DNA of 19,615 nucleotides from an uncultured Muribaculaceae bacterium. Its GTDB lineage: Bacteria > Bacteroidota > Bacteroidia > Bacteroidales > Muribaculaceae. A model generated the notes under the pieces. It saw only the letters and a program-made list of their open reading frames with translations, searched no databases and was not told the DNA's origin. A program made the translations under genes and the position numbers. The stretch spans positions 1 through 19,615 of the forward strand of contig CAUBWJ010000037.1 of the NCBI GenBank assembly GCA_958439725.1. Direction: 5' to 3'. Below are positions 1 through 6,349 of this stretch, one piece after another; position 1 is the first letter of the stretch, and each line of letters opens with the position of its first letter.

Positions 1-2
1 TG

Positions 3-497
3 TCTTTCAGGAAGTTGGACTCACTGCTTTATGGTTTAGCGGACAGTAATAATAAAGAATATGTTATAGAGTACACTTCAGTGGATGGAGTTCTTACACA
101 ATATATCAGTGAAGAACATCGTTGGACAGAGGAGCCGGATATCTATTATATTGAACTACCTCTAAACGCTGGTACAATAGCGGCAATCAATAGGATTTCA
201 ACCTTCGAGGGCGACTATAATATTGCGCCACAAATAGATAGTGTCAGTTATAATCATTCGCAGATTTGTCCGATAGGTGATTACATCGGTGTTCCTGACT
301 CTGTCGCATACATTCGCTATCTCTATAAAGATGGCAATATCCGGAGTGAAGGATGGATTACATACTCAGAAGATCCTGAAGACGATTTCAGCAATGAATT
401 TGGCGAGTGGAAATATTACGACGAGCAGGGTAACTGTTATCGTAAATTCTGGAATTACCGACAAAACGGAAAGTTGATATATGAAACTGACCGATAA
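3..497 (+). CDS. C-terminal part of a MORN-like repeat protein, cut by the window edge
   Basis: The reading frame is open from the first bases of the window to the TAA at 495-497. The only start-like codon near the edge is a TTG at 15, so this is most likely the last 160 or so residues of a longer gene. I do not recognise the full protein. The end contains motifs such as SEGWITYS, FGEWKYYDEQGN and YRQNGKLIYE, the G-x-W-x-Y-Y-D pattern of MORN-variant repeats found in Bacteroidetes exported or effector-associated proteins. That is a weak structural assignment and gives no function. The DNA is clearly more AT-rich than the GC-rich genes that follow, which suggests a different origin. It converges with the radical SAM gene at 571, and the 73 bases between them show no clear terminator. 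Confidence 0.6.
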   Translation, partial: SFRKLDSLLYGLADSNNKEYVIEYTSVDGVLTQYISEEHRWTEEPDIYYIELPLNAGTIAAINRISTFEGDYNIAPQIDSVSYNHSQICPIGDYIGVPDSVAYIRYLYKDGNIRSEGWITYSEDPEDDFSNEFGEWKYYDEQGNCYRKFWNYRQNGKLIYETDR

Positions 498-570
498 ACC
501 ATTCTGGACAGGATGATGATTGATAGTCCATTACGGTTGCCCGATTTAACCCGAAGAAATCAACCGGCGT

Positions 571-1476
571 TCAATGCCGGGAGGCGTAGCGGGAGGCGAG
601 GAGATTGGTGAACTGGTAGTTTTTCAGGCCCCAGCGGGGGCTCACCAGAAGATTGTCGGGGCTTTGCGAGACGAAGCGGTCAATGGCTATGTCGTGGCGC
701 AGACGGTCTATTATATCGCAGCACAGATCCACGTATTCCTCCACCGTGAAACTCTTCACGGCAATCTCGCCGCGCTCCGTCAGGTGATGCAGACGGGTGC
801 CGCGCACAATCTGGAGCTGATGGAATTTCACTACATCCACCGGCAGAGCGTTCACCGCATCCACTGTGGCGAGGATACGCGCGCGGTCTTCACCAGGCAG
901 CCCGTTTATGAGATGCAGCCCGACGGGAATTCCGGCTGCGGCCGTACGCGTGACGGCGTCAACGGTATCAGCCCACGTGTGGCAGCGATTGATGACCTCA
1001 AGCGTAGCGTCGCATGCCGATTCAGCGCCGTATTCAACCATCACGAACTTTCCACCATCCTTTATCCTGCACAATTCGTCCAAAAGCTCAGGCGGCATGC
1101 AGTCTGGCCGCGTTCCAATCACGATTCCGGCAACGCCAGGCGCACCCAGCGCCTCGCGATACATCGGAAGCAGCCGCTCTACCGGCGCATTGGTTGAAGT
1201 ATAGCTCTGGAAATAGGCCAGATACCGCATTTTAGGATATTTCCGGGCAAAAAACTCGCAGCCTTTCGCAAGCTGTTCGCTCACGGAGAGCGGTTGAGCC
1301 GTGATTCCGGGAGAAAAAGCCGAGTTGTTGCAATAGATGCAGCCTCCGCGGCCCTTCGTACCGTCGCGGTTGGGGCACGAAAGCGCGGTGTTTACCGTAA
1401 GCTTCTGTATTTTTCCTTCGAGATGCCGGCTGAGAAACTCGGCGAAATCAGGGAAAGGGAACGGCGCGCGCGGCAT
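571..1476 (-). CDS. TIGR01212/YhcC-family radical SAM protein
   Basis: This encodes 301 residues, the usual size for the family. Three cysteines, C34, C46 and C49, form a CX11CX2C cluster (CPNRDG... then GGCIYC) that would bind the [4Fe-4S] cluster and S-adenosylmethionine. This spacing is typical of the TIGR01212/YhcC group rather than the classic CX3CX2C. Further family-like stretches are FQSYTSTNAP, GTRPDCMP, EYGAES, GLHLINGLPGE and VKFHQLQIVRGT. The substrate is unknown; YhcC relatives are Elp3-like in sequence. The ATG at 1474-1476 overlaps the aroC stop by one base (TGATG), so translation is probably coupled to aroC, and it is the last gene of the ybaK-aroC operon. The family call is firm; the function is open. 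Confidence 0.9.
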   Translation of the reverse strand: MPRAPFPFPDFAEFLSRHLEGKIQKLTVNTALSCPNRDGTKGRGGCIYCNNSAFSPGITAQPLSVSEQLAKGCEFFARKYPKMRYLAYFQSYTSTNAPVERLLPMYREALGAPGVAGIVIGTRPDCMPPELLDELCRIKDGGKFVMVEYGAESACDATLEVINRCHTWADTVDAVTRTAAAGIPVGLHLINGLPGEDRARILATVDAVNALPVDVVKFHQLQIVRGTRLHHLTERGEIAVKSFTVEEYVDLCCDIIDRLRHDIAIDRFVSQSPDNLLVSPRWGLKNYQFTNLLASRYASRH

Positions 1477-2477
1477 CAGAGACGTGTTGAGCGGTTGAGC
1501 AGAATGGCATCAAGAGCCACAAGCGCCGCCATAGCCTCGACCACCGGCACGGCACGGGGCACCACACACACATCGTGGCGGCCGCGCGGAGGGATGGTCA
1601 CTGGACGCCCCTCGCGGTCAACTGTAGGCAGTTCGCGCATAAGCGTGGCCACGGGTTTGAATGCCACACGCATGGTCACCGGCATGCCGTTGGATATACC
1701 GCCCTGAATGCCTCCGGAATGGTTGGTGGCCGTGGTGAAATCGGGGTTGAAACGGTCCATGGCCTCGCTGCCGAGCATCGTCGAGCCCTCGAATCCCATG
1801 CCGTATTCAAATCCCTTGGCGGCCGGAATCGACATCATGGCCGCGGCAAGGCATGCCTGGAGCTTGCCGAAAAGCGGTTCGCCCACTCCGGCCGGAAGCC
1901 CGGTGATCTCGCACTCCACCGTTCCGCCGACGGTATCTCCGGCCGAGCGCACCTGCTCGATAAATCCGGCCCATTCATTTTTACGGTCAGCCCCAAGGGG
2001 GCCTATTGAGCCTACATGCGCCGACACCTCCACGCCATAGGAGCGGAGCGCCTGCATGGCGAGCGCTCCGGCCACCACGCGCACAGCCGTTTCGCGGGCC
2101 GAAGCGCGGCCTCCCCCGCGATAGTCGCGATGCGGGCCGTATTTCACTTCATAGGTATAGTCGGCATGGCAAGGACGGAAAGCCTGCGATATCGCTGAAT
2201 AGTCGGCCGATCGCATATCCGTGTTTCTGATCACGAAAGCTATGGGAGTGCCGGTGGTCACACCGTTGAAAATGCCGGAGAGAAATTCAGGCTCGTCGGC
2301 CTCGCGGCGCGAGGTCGAAGCTGCCGAGGAGTTGGGGCGACGGCGCGCCATCATGGCACGGACGGCATCGAAATCTATTTTAAGTCCGGAAGGCATTCCG
2401 TCGAGCACGCCTCCTATGGCCGGGCCGTGCGATTCGCCGAACGTGGTAAGCCGCAACAGTTGTCCGAACGTATTCAT
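1476..2477 (-). CDS. aroC: Chorismate synthase
   Basis: Chorismate synthase converts 5-enolpyruvylshikimate-3-phosphate to chorismate, the last common step to aromatic amino acids, and needs reduced FMN. The protein begins MNTFGQLLRLTTFGESHGPA, with the GESHG signature and His17. It continues with the arginine-rich FMN/substrate site (GPHRDYRGGGRASARETAVR) and the C-terminal signature RHDVCVVPRAVPVVEAMAAL. At 333 residues it is slightly shorter than the usual 350-360, mainly at the C-terminus. The frame stays open upstream to 2795, but that extension overlaps ybaK and has no resemblance to the family. The ATG at 2477 is therefore the start, and it overlaps the ybaK stop by four bases (ATGA). 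The next gene starts on its stop codon, so the three genes form one translationally coupled operon. Confidence 0.96.
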   Translation of the reverse strand: MNTFGQLLRLTTFGESHGPAIGGVLDGMPSGLKIDFDAVRAMMARRRPNSSAASTSRREADEPEFLSGIFNGVTTGTPIAFVIRNTDMRSADYSAISQAFRPCHADYTYEVKYGPHRDYRGGGRASARETAVRVVAGALAMQALRSYGVEVSAHVGSIGPLGADRKNEWAGFIEQVRSAGDTVGGTVECEITGLPAGVGEPLFGKLQACLAAAMMSIPAAKGFEYGMGFEGSTMLGSEAMDRFNPDFTTATNHSGGIQGGISNGMPVTMRVAFKPVATLMRELPTVDREGRPVTIPPRGRHDVCVVPRAVPVVEAMAALVALDAILLNRSTRL

Positions 2478-2983
2478 TCCGCGTCCTCCTCTCCGGCCGC
2501 AGGCCCCGTAACAATATCGGCAACCTGCGCGCCTGTATAATCTATCAGCGCCTGCGGAGCGATGGCGAACTGCAGCCCCCTGATGCCGGCGCTTACAAAA
2601 ATCTCCGGAAACTGCGTGGCAGTGCTGTGAATGAAGGTGGGGAACGGCTTCTTCATGCCCACCGGCGAACATCCGCCGCGAATATAGCCCGTAAGTCCCA
2701 GAAGTTCTTTCATGGGAATAAGGTCGGCTTTCTTGGCTCCGGCCACCCGTGCGGCCTTCTTGAGGTCGACCTCGCAGTTGCCGGGCACCACGCACACGAA
2801 ATATCCGGCTTTCTCGCCATGGAGCACGAGCGTCTTGAACACACGGTTGATATCCTCTCCAAGCTCGGCGGCCACATGGTCGGCGGCAAGATTGTTCTCA
2901 TCCACCTTATAGGGTATCAGTCTGTAAGCCACTTCTGCACGGTCGAGCAAGCGGGCGGCATTTGTTTTCTGGATTTTCTGCAT
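2474..2983 (-). CDS. ybaK: YbaK-type Cys-tRNA(Pro)/aminoacyl-tRNA deacylase
   Basis: This 169-residue protein has the YbaK/ProX deacylase fold. Family members hydrolyse mischarged aminoacyl-tRNA, typically Cys-tRNA(Pro) made by prolyl-tRNA synthetase. Key parts visible are VFKTLVLHG with the conserved Lys50, the core FVCVVPGNCEVDLKKAA, and the glycine loop GYIRGGCSPVG at 99-109. The frame could start 19 codons earlier at 3040, but that ATG lies upstream of the -7 promoter box at 3028-3035. The ATG at 2983 is preceded by a clear GGAGG about 8 bases upstream, rare in this group, and it gives the family-like N-terminus MQKIQKTNAARLLD. It is the first gene of the ybaK-aroC-radical SAM operon and overlaps aroC by four bases. 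Substrate specificity cannot be decided from sequence alone. Confidence 0.92.
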   Translation of the reverse strand: MQKIQKTNAARLLDRAEVAYRLIPYKVDENNLAADHVAAELGEDINRVFKTLVLHGEKAGYFVCVVPGNCEVDLKKAARVAGAKKADLIPMKELLGLTGYIRGGCSPVGMKKPFPTFIHSTATQFPEIFVSAGIRGLQFAIAPQALIDYTGAQVADIVTGPAAGEEDAE

Positions 2984-3027
2984 AGCGGTTCCTCCGGGGA
3001 TTATTTGACATCGATATGAATCAGATG

Positions 3028-3061
3028 CAAAATTAGCCATTAACGCGGAAATTCAGAACAA
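3028..3061 (-). promoter_or_regulatory. Promoter of the ybaK-aroC operon
   Basis: Reading the minus strand, TAATTTTG at 3035-3028 is a full match to the Bacteroidetes -7 box TAnnTTTG. A TTG at 3061-3059 lies 23 bases upstream, slightly longer than the usual spacing of about 20. It predicts a start near 3021 and a leader of about 38 bases ending in the GGAGG site before the ATG at 2983. Confidence 0.5.
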
Positions 3062-3116
3062 TGCCGAGGCCATCAACGTTAAAACTTCAAAATCATAACC
3101 AAAATTTCAAATCAAT

Positions 3117-3638
3117 ATGAAAAAACTTCTCATTTCCCTGCTTGCCATTGTAGGTATGACTCTGGGAGCAAACGCACGCGACATGAACATCACCGCAAGC
3201 TACGGCGGCTATACGGCCATGGACGCATCGGATTATCACGACGGCTGGCGTCACGTCAACACCGCCTGGGGCGCCTTCAACGTAGGGTTCAACGTAAAAG
3301 TGCTTCCCAAATTCTGGATCGGCCCGTCGTACACGCTCTCTACAACCACAACCAAAGGTGAGTATCACAGCAAAATCGCCTATCACGCCATTATGCTCAA
3401 CGGCCGCTATGACTATTATCGCAACAGCATCGTCACCATGTACGGCCATCTCGGCATCGGCGCAGTCATCTCCCACATGCAGCCTTTTGAAGACGATTCC
3501 TACAACAAAGGCTACTTCGGCTACCAGGTATCGCCCGTTGGCGCGGAAGTAGGGCTGAGCAATGGTTTCGCGATATTCGGAGAGCTGGGCTTCGGTGTCC
3601 AGGGCCTCCTGCAGGTAGGATTCAAAATTAACCTCTAA
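3117..3638 (+). CDS. Small outer-membrane beta-barrel protein
   Basis: This 173-residue protein starts with a typical signal peptide, MKKLLISLLAIVGMTLGANA, probably cleaved after residue 20. The rest alternates short amphipathic strands and turns, rich in aromatic and glycine residues (ITASYGGYTAM, AFNVGFNVKVL, FWIGPSYTLSTTTTKG, AYHAIMLNGRYDYY, FAIFGELGFGVQGLLQVGF). This is the pattern of a small eight-stranded outer-membrane barrel such as porin/OmpX-like proteins of Bacteroidales. Ligand or role cannot be told. It diverges from ybaK and is followed after 13 bases by a small gene in the same direction, so the two are probably co-transcribed up to the terminator at 3921. No full TAnnTTTG box was found upstream. 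Confidence 0.8.
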   Translation: MKKLLISLLAIVGMTLGANARDMNITASYGGYTAMDASDYHDGWRHVNTAWGAFNVGFNVKVLPKFWIGPSYTLSTTTTKGEYHSKIAYHAIMLNGRYDYYRNSIVTMYGHLGIGAVISHMQPFEDDSYNKGYFGYQVSPVGAEVGLSNGFAIFGELGFGVQGLLQVGFKINL

Positions 3639-3651
3639 ATTTCTTATCACA

Positions 3652-3888
3652 ATGAACGACCGTATAAGCTACGAAGAGAAGAAAGAGCTTCCCGACAGCG
3701 TTTTCGGACTTCCCGAACGCCGTGAATACCCCATGCCCGACGCCGCCCACGTGCGCGCCGCAGAAGCTTACTTCCGTTACTGTCCCGAAGATCTCAAGCC
3801 GCGTCTGGCCCGCGCCATCCTCGAGCGCGCCCAGGAGTTCGGGGTGGATGTAGAGAGTCCTGTTGTGCGCTCCTACGCCGAGCAGTAA
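3652..3888 (+). CDS. Small conserved hypothetical protein, DUF6582-like motif
   Basis: This encodes 78 residues, hydrophilic and with no signal peptide. The N-terminal half, KKELPDSVFGLPERREYPMP followed by DAAHVRAAEAYFRYC, resembles a short motif (LPDsxFxxPxxRxYPixDxxHVRxAixxF) that I associate with DUF6582, often found in or next to phage head-type proteins and also as small stand-alone proteins. The match is from memory and is not proof. The second half is a predicted helix (EDLKPRLARAILERAQEFG). It follows the beta-barrel gene by 13 bases and is closed by a terminator, so the two form a small operon. Function unknown. Confidence 0.75.
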   Translation: MNDRISYEEKKELPDSVFGLPERREYPMPDAAHVRAAEAYFRYCPEDLKPRLARAILERAQEFGVDVESPVVRSYAEQ

Positions 3889-3920
3889 CATCCCCTTGAT
3901 TATCACAATAAACATAATAT

Positions 3921-3958
3921 AATCCGCTGTCCGCATTGCCGGAACGGCGGATTTTTTT
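3921..3958 (+). terminator. Rho-independent terminator after the 3652 gene
   Basis: AATCCGC at 3921-3927 pairs with GCGGATT at 3946-3952. The inner part pairs further (GTCCG against CGGAAC with a bulge), and a run of seven T follows. Confidence 0.85.
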
Positions 3959-3990
3959 GTGGGATGATGATTTTTGTGTTGTCAAAAAGC

Positions 3991-4054
3991 GACATGTTGT
4001 TGATTGGTGACACCTTTTGTATTTTCTTTGCAACCGGAGTGATGACATGTTGTT
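3991..4054 (+). repeat. Direct repeat of GACATGTTGTT upstream of the HTH gene
   Basis: GACATGTTGTT occurs at 3991-4001 and again at 4044-4054, a distance of 53 bases (about five helical turns). Both copies lie in the 154-base gap between the terminator and the HTH gene at 4113. They could be two binding sites of a regulator, but chance cannot be excluded. No full TAnnTTTG box is visible in this gap. Confidence 0.35.
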
Positions 4055-4112
4055 CTAATTCCTCTCTCACCCCCCAGCTCACCTTTAATCTCCAATGTAA
4101 AGTTTTTTCAGG

Positions 4113-4733
4113 ATGTCAATTTTTTCGATATCGCTTAATCTCGTACAGGCGTCGGCTCTTGGAGCGGCAATCATCGTATTAGCGTCACTGATAATATACT
4201 CTGTGGTGCATCAGCGCCGGCTCGCCGAAAGCCTGCGCTCGCGCGTGAATGCCTGTGAGGCTGAAATAGCCAGTCTCCGCGACCTCCACCATGAATCGGT
4301 GATTCACCTCCTGCACATGCAGTCAGGCTACACCAACGGCATCAACGACATGCGTAAACAGATTCTGCGCAAGCTCACTTCGGGAAAAACCACCGAAGTG
4401 CGCCAGCTCCTCGCCTCGCAAAACATCATCGACGAGCAGTGCGAGCGCTTTACCGATGTGTTCGACCGCATGTTTCTGAATCTCTACCCCACCTTCGTCA
4501 GCGACATCAACGAGCTTCTGCTTCACGACAAGCGCTTTTCCGACCTTACTGAAGGGCAGCTCAACCACGAGCTCCGCATATTGGCATTGCGCCGTCTGGG
4601 CATTGACGATTCTACCACTATTGCCTCCACACTGGGACTGGCGGTGAACACTATCTATACATACGCCAACCGCACACGCAGCCGCGCCATAGACCGAGAA
4701 TCGTTCTACCAGCATCTGGCCGTAGCCAACTGA
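4113..4733 (+). CDS. Membrane-anchored LuxR-like HTH protein (DUF6377-like C-terminus)
   Basis: This 206-residue protein has one predicted membrane helix at about residues 13-32 (ALGAAIIVLASLIIYSVV), then a predicted coiled coil (34-60), a central helical part, and a C-terminal HTH. The stretch FDRMFLNLYPTFV (117-129) followed by LRILALRRLGIDDSTTIAST and AVNTIYTYANRTRSRA (154-192) is the conserved C-terminus of the Bacteroidales TPR/DUF6377 regulators. In those, a periplasmic TPR sensor precedes the membrane helix. Here the TPR part is absent; only about 12 residues precede the helix. The HTH would face the cytoplasm, close to the inner membrane. It stands alone, between a terminator upstream and one at 4787. 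The family call is fairly firm; the target genes are unknown. Confidence 0.8.
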   Translation: MSIFSISLNLVQASALGAAIIVLASLIIYSVVHQRRLAESLRSRVNACEAEIASLRDLHHESVIHLLHMQSGYTNGINDMRKQILRKLTSGKTTEVRQLLASQNIIDEQCERFTDVFDRMFLNLYPTFVSDINELLLHDKRFSDLTEGQLNHELRILALRRLGIDDSTTIASTLGLAVNTIYTYANRTRSRAIDRESFYQHLAVAN

Positions 4734-4786
4734 CACCAAAAGTCTTCATAACTCCACATACAGCCTTCTCCCCCTTACCAGACAAA

Positions 4787-4830
4787 GCGAGGATGCCCCG
4801 GACTATTCCGAAGCATCCTCGCGGATTTTT
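4787..4830 (+). terminator. Rho-independent terminator after the HTH gene
   Basis: GCGAGGATGC at 4787-4796 pairs perfectly with GCATCCTCGC at 4813-4822. GGATTTTT follows on the plus strand. On the minus strand the stem is followed only by a short TTT, so it is a weaker terminator for fba. Confidence 0.85.
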
Positions 4831-4836
4831 AGCAGC

Positions 4837-4854
4837 GAACTCTGTGAAGAGTTC
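4837..4854 (-). other. Hairpin just after the fba stop codon
   Basis: GAACTCT at 4837-4843 and AGAGTTC at 4848-4854 form a perfect 7-bp stem with a four-base loop, 11 bases past the end of fba. It has no T run on the minus strand, so it may protect the 3' end of the fba message or help the neighbouring 4787-4822 stem end transcription. Confidence 0.4.
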
Positions 4855-4865
4855 CTGACTTAGTA

Positions 4866-5864
4866 TTATTCAGCTTTGCCGTTGGAGCCGAGCACATTTT
4901 CGATTTTGTGCTTGTAGAGGCGTTCCATTTCGTCACGAGCCGGGCCGAGATACTTGCGGGGGTCGAATTCGCCGGGCTTCTCTACGAATACCTTGCGGAT
5001 AGCGGCTGTCATGGCAAGACGGCTGTCGGAGTCGATGTTGATTTTGCAAACGGCGCTCTTGGCAGCCTTGCGGAGTTCCTCTTCGGGAATACCGATAGCA
5101 TCGGGAAGCTTGCCGCCGAATTTGTTGATGATGTCAACATACTCCTGGGGAACGGAAGAAGATCCGTGGAGCACGATGGGGAAGCCGGGGAGCTCCTTCA
5201 TAACGCCATCGAGAACGTCGAATGCCAATGGAGGGGGCACGAGACGGCCTTCGGCATTGCGGGTGCACTGCTCGGGAGTGAACTTGTAGGCACCGTGGCT
5301 GGTACCGATTGAGATAGCGAGGCTGTCGCAGCCGGTGCGGGTAGCGAAGTCAACAACTTCTGCGGGGTCGGTGTAGGTGTGGTGGTCGGAAGAAACCTCA
5401 TCCTCTACGCCGGCGAGTACGCCGAGCTCACCTTCAACGGTTACGTCGAACTGATGGGCATAGTCAACCACTTTCTTGGTGAGAGCCACATTCTCCTCAT
5501 AGGGAAGATGTGAACCGTCAATCATAACGGAAGAGAAACCGTTGTCGATGCAGTCCTTGCAGAGTTCGAAGCTGTCGCCATGGTCGAGATGGAGGCAGAT
5601 CTGGGGATGCTCCCAGCCGAGTTCCTTGGCGTAAGCAACAGCACCCTGTGCCATATAGCGGAGAAGGGTAGCGTTGGCATAGTTGCGTGCGCCCTTTGAA
5701 ACCTGGAGAATCACAGGCGATTTCTCCTCGGCGGCTGCCTTGATGATGGCCTGGAGCTGCTCCATGTTGTTGAAGTTGAAAGCGGGCACTGCATATCCGC
5801 CCTTCATGGCCTTGGCAAACATCTCGCGGGTGTTGACCAGACCTAATTCTTTGTAACTAACCAT
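4866..5864 (-). CDS. fba: Class II fructose-1,6-bisphosphate aldolase
   Basis: This zinc enzyme reversibly cleaves fructose-1,6-bisphosphate to DHAP and glyceraldehyde-3-phosphate in the cytoplasm. The 332-residue protein shows the class II hallmarks: HLDHGD with catalytic Asp94 and zinc ligand His95, GFSSVMIDGSHLPYEENV, VEGELGVLAG with a glutamate near the metal, SIGTSHGAYKF, and VLHGSSSVP with a further zinc-binding histidine. The ATG at 5864 gives the family-like start MVSYKELGLVNTREMFAKA. It is transcribed alone from a good -7 box at 5916-5923. It meets the HTH gene convergently, with two hairpins in the gap. It handles DHAP, the same triose phosphate that the fucose operon at the other end of the window produces. 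Confidence 0.96.
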   Translation of the reverse strand: MVSYKELGLVNTREMFAKAMKGGYAVPAFNFNNMEQLQAIIKAAAEEKSPVILQVSKGARNYANATLLRYMAQGAVAYAKELGWEHPQICLHLDHGDSFELCKDCIDNGFSSVMIDGSHLPYEENVALTKKVVDYAHQFDVTVEGELGVLAGVEDEVSSDHHTYTDPAEVVDFATRTGCDSLAISIGTSHGAYKFTPEQCTRNAEGRLVPPPLAFDVLDGVMKELPGFPIVLHGSSSVPQEYVDIINKFGGKLPDAIGIPEEELRKAAKSAVCKINIDSDSRLAMTAAIRKVFVEKPGEFDPRKYLGPARDEMERLYKHKIENVLGSNGKAE

Positions 5865-5915
5865 ATTGTTTAAGTATTAAAGATAAATAATGTTTTGTCT
5901 GACTTTTATTACCCG

Positions 5916-5923
5916 CAAATTTA
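5916..5923 (-). promoter_or_regulatory. fba: Promoter -7 box of fba
   Basis: On the minus strand TAAATTTG is a full match to TAnnTTTG and predicts a start near 5909 with a leader of about 45 bases. No clear TTG is seen at the expected distance; the upstream sequence is AT-rich. Confidence 0.5.
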
Positions 5924-6016
5924 ATAAATAAAATAATGATACGAGCAGGTTACTTGAAATTTCACTTAAAATTCCGTGGCGTAGGGGCGTGCGAAGGGCT
6001 CACCGCAAGGACGCGT

Positions 6017-6079
6017 GCAGGAATTACGGCCTTTCGGGAGCGGGATGGGGCAAGAGAGGCCGTCAGCCGGAGTTCCTGC
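6017..6079 (-). other. Long imperfect stem-loop across the end of the small membrane protein gene
   Basis: GCAGGAA (6017-6023) pairs with TTCCTGC (6073-6079), and inside it ACGGCCTTTC (6026-6035) pairs with GAGAGGCCGT (6054-6063) with one GU. The stop codon at 6063-6065 lies in the inner right arm. There is no T run, so it is not a standard terminator. The rest of the gap between fba and this gene (5924-6016) shows nothing I can name. Confidence 0.3.
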
Positions 6080-6332
6080 GGAATTCGCGCCGGAGCTTTT
6101 TTATCCCCTCCACGCCCACTATTGTGAGCCCGGCATACTGGAATGTCTTGGCGAGCCCGAAGAACACCACCCAAAGCACACTTTTGGCATAGGCCGATAT
6201 CGGCAGAGCCATCTGGGCGAAGCTGAGAATATAGAACGGCACACAGAGCGAGAGCACTATGACTCCCGTTCGGAAGGACAGCCGCTGCAGCCGGCCCTTA
6301 ATCCTCGAACCCAGTTCTCTTAAAAACGCCAT
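6063..6332 (-). CDS. Small two-helix inner-membrane protein, unknown function
   Basis: From the ATG at 6332 the protein is 89 residues. A TTG three codons earlier is possible but less likely. It has a basic N-terminus (FLRELGSRIKGRLQRLSFR), a membrane helix at about 22-43 (TGVIVLSLCVPFYILSFAQM), a second at about 50-74 (KSVLWVVFFGLAKTFQYAGL), and a basic tail (KKLRREFRRNSG). By the positive-inside rule both ends lie in the cytoplasm. I do not recognise a named family. It begins 17 bases after the rhamnosidase stop, so it is likely read from the same message, though the link may be only positional. The DNA composition matches its neighbours. Confidence 0.75.
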   Translation of the reverse strand: MAFLRELGSRIKGRLQRLSFRTGVIVLSLCVPFYILSFAQMALPISAYAKSVLWVVFFGLAKTFQYAGLTIVGVEGIKKLRREFRRNSG

Positions 6333-6349
6333 AATCCACAAATGCCCCC

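Noticed and set aside
2478..2795. N-terminal extension of aroC by 106 codons
   Set aside because: It overlaps ybaK in another frame, has no similarity to chorismate synthase, and the ATG at 2477 gives the normal N-terminus.
2984..3040. N-terminal extension of ybaK by 19 codons
   Set aside because: The upstream ATG precedes the predicted -7 box, while the internal ATG has a clear GGAGG site and a family-like start.
5936..6127. Short plus-strand frame between fba and the small membrane protein
   Set aside because: No recognisable features, an arginine-rich shadow-like composition, and overlap with the membrane protein gene on the other strand.
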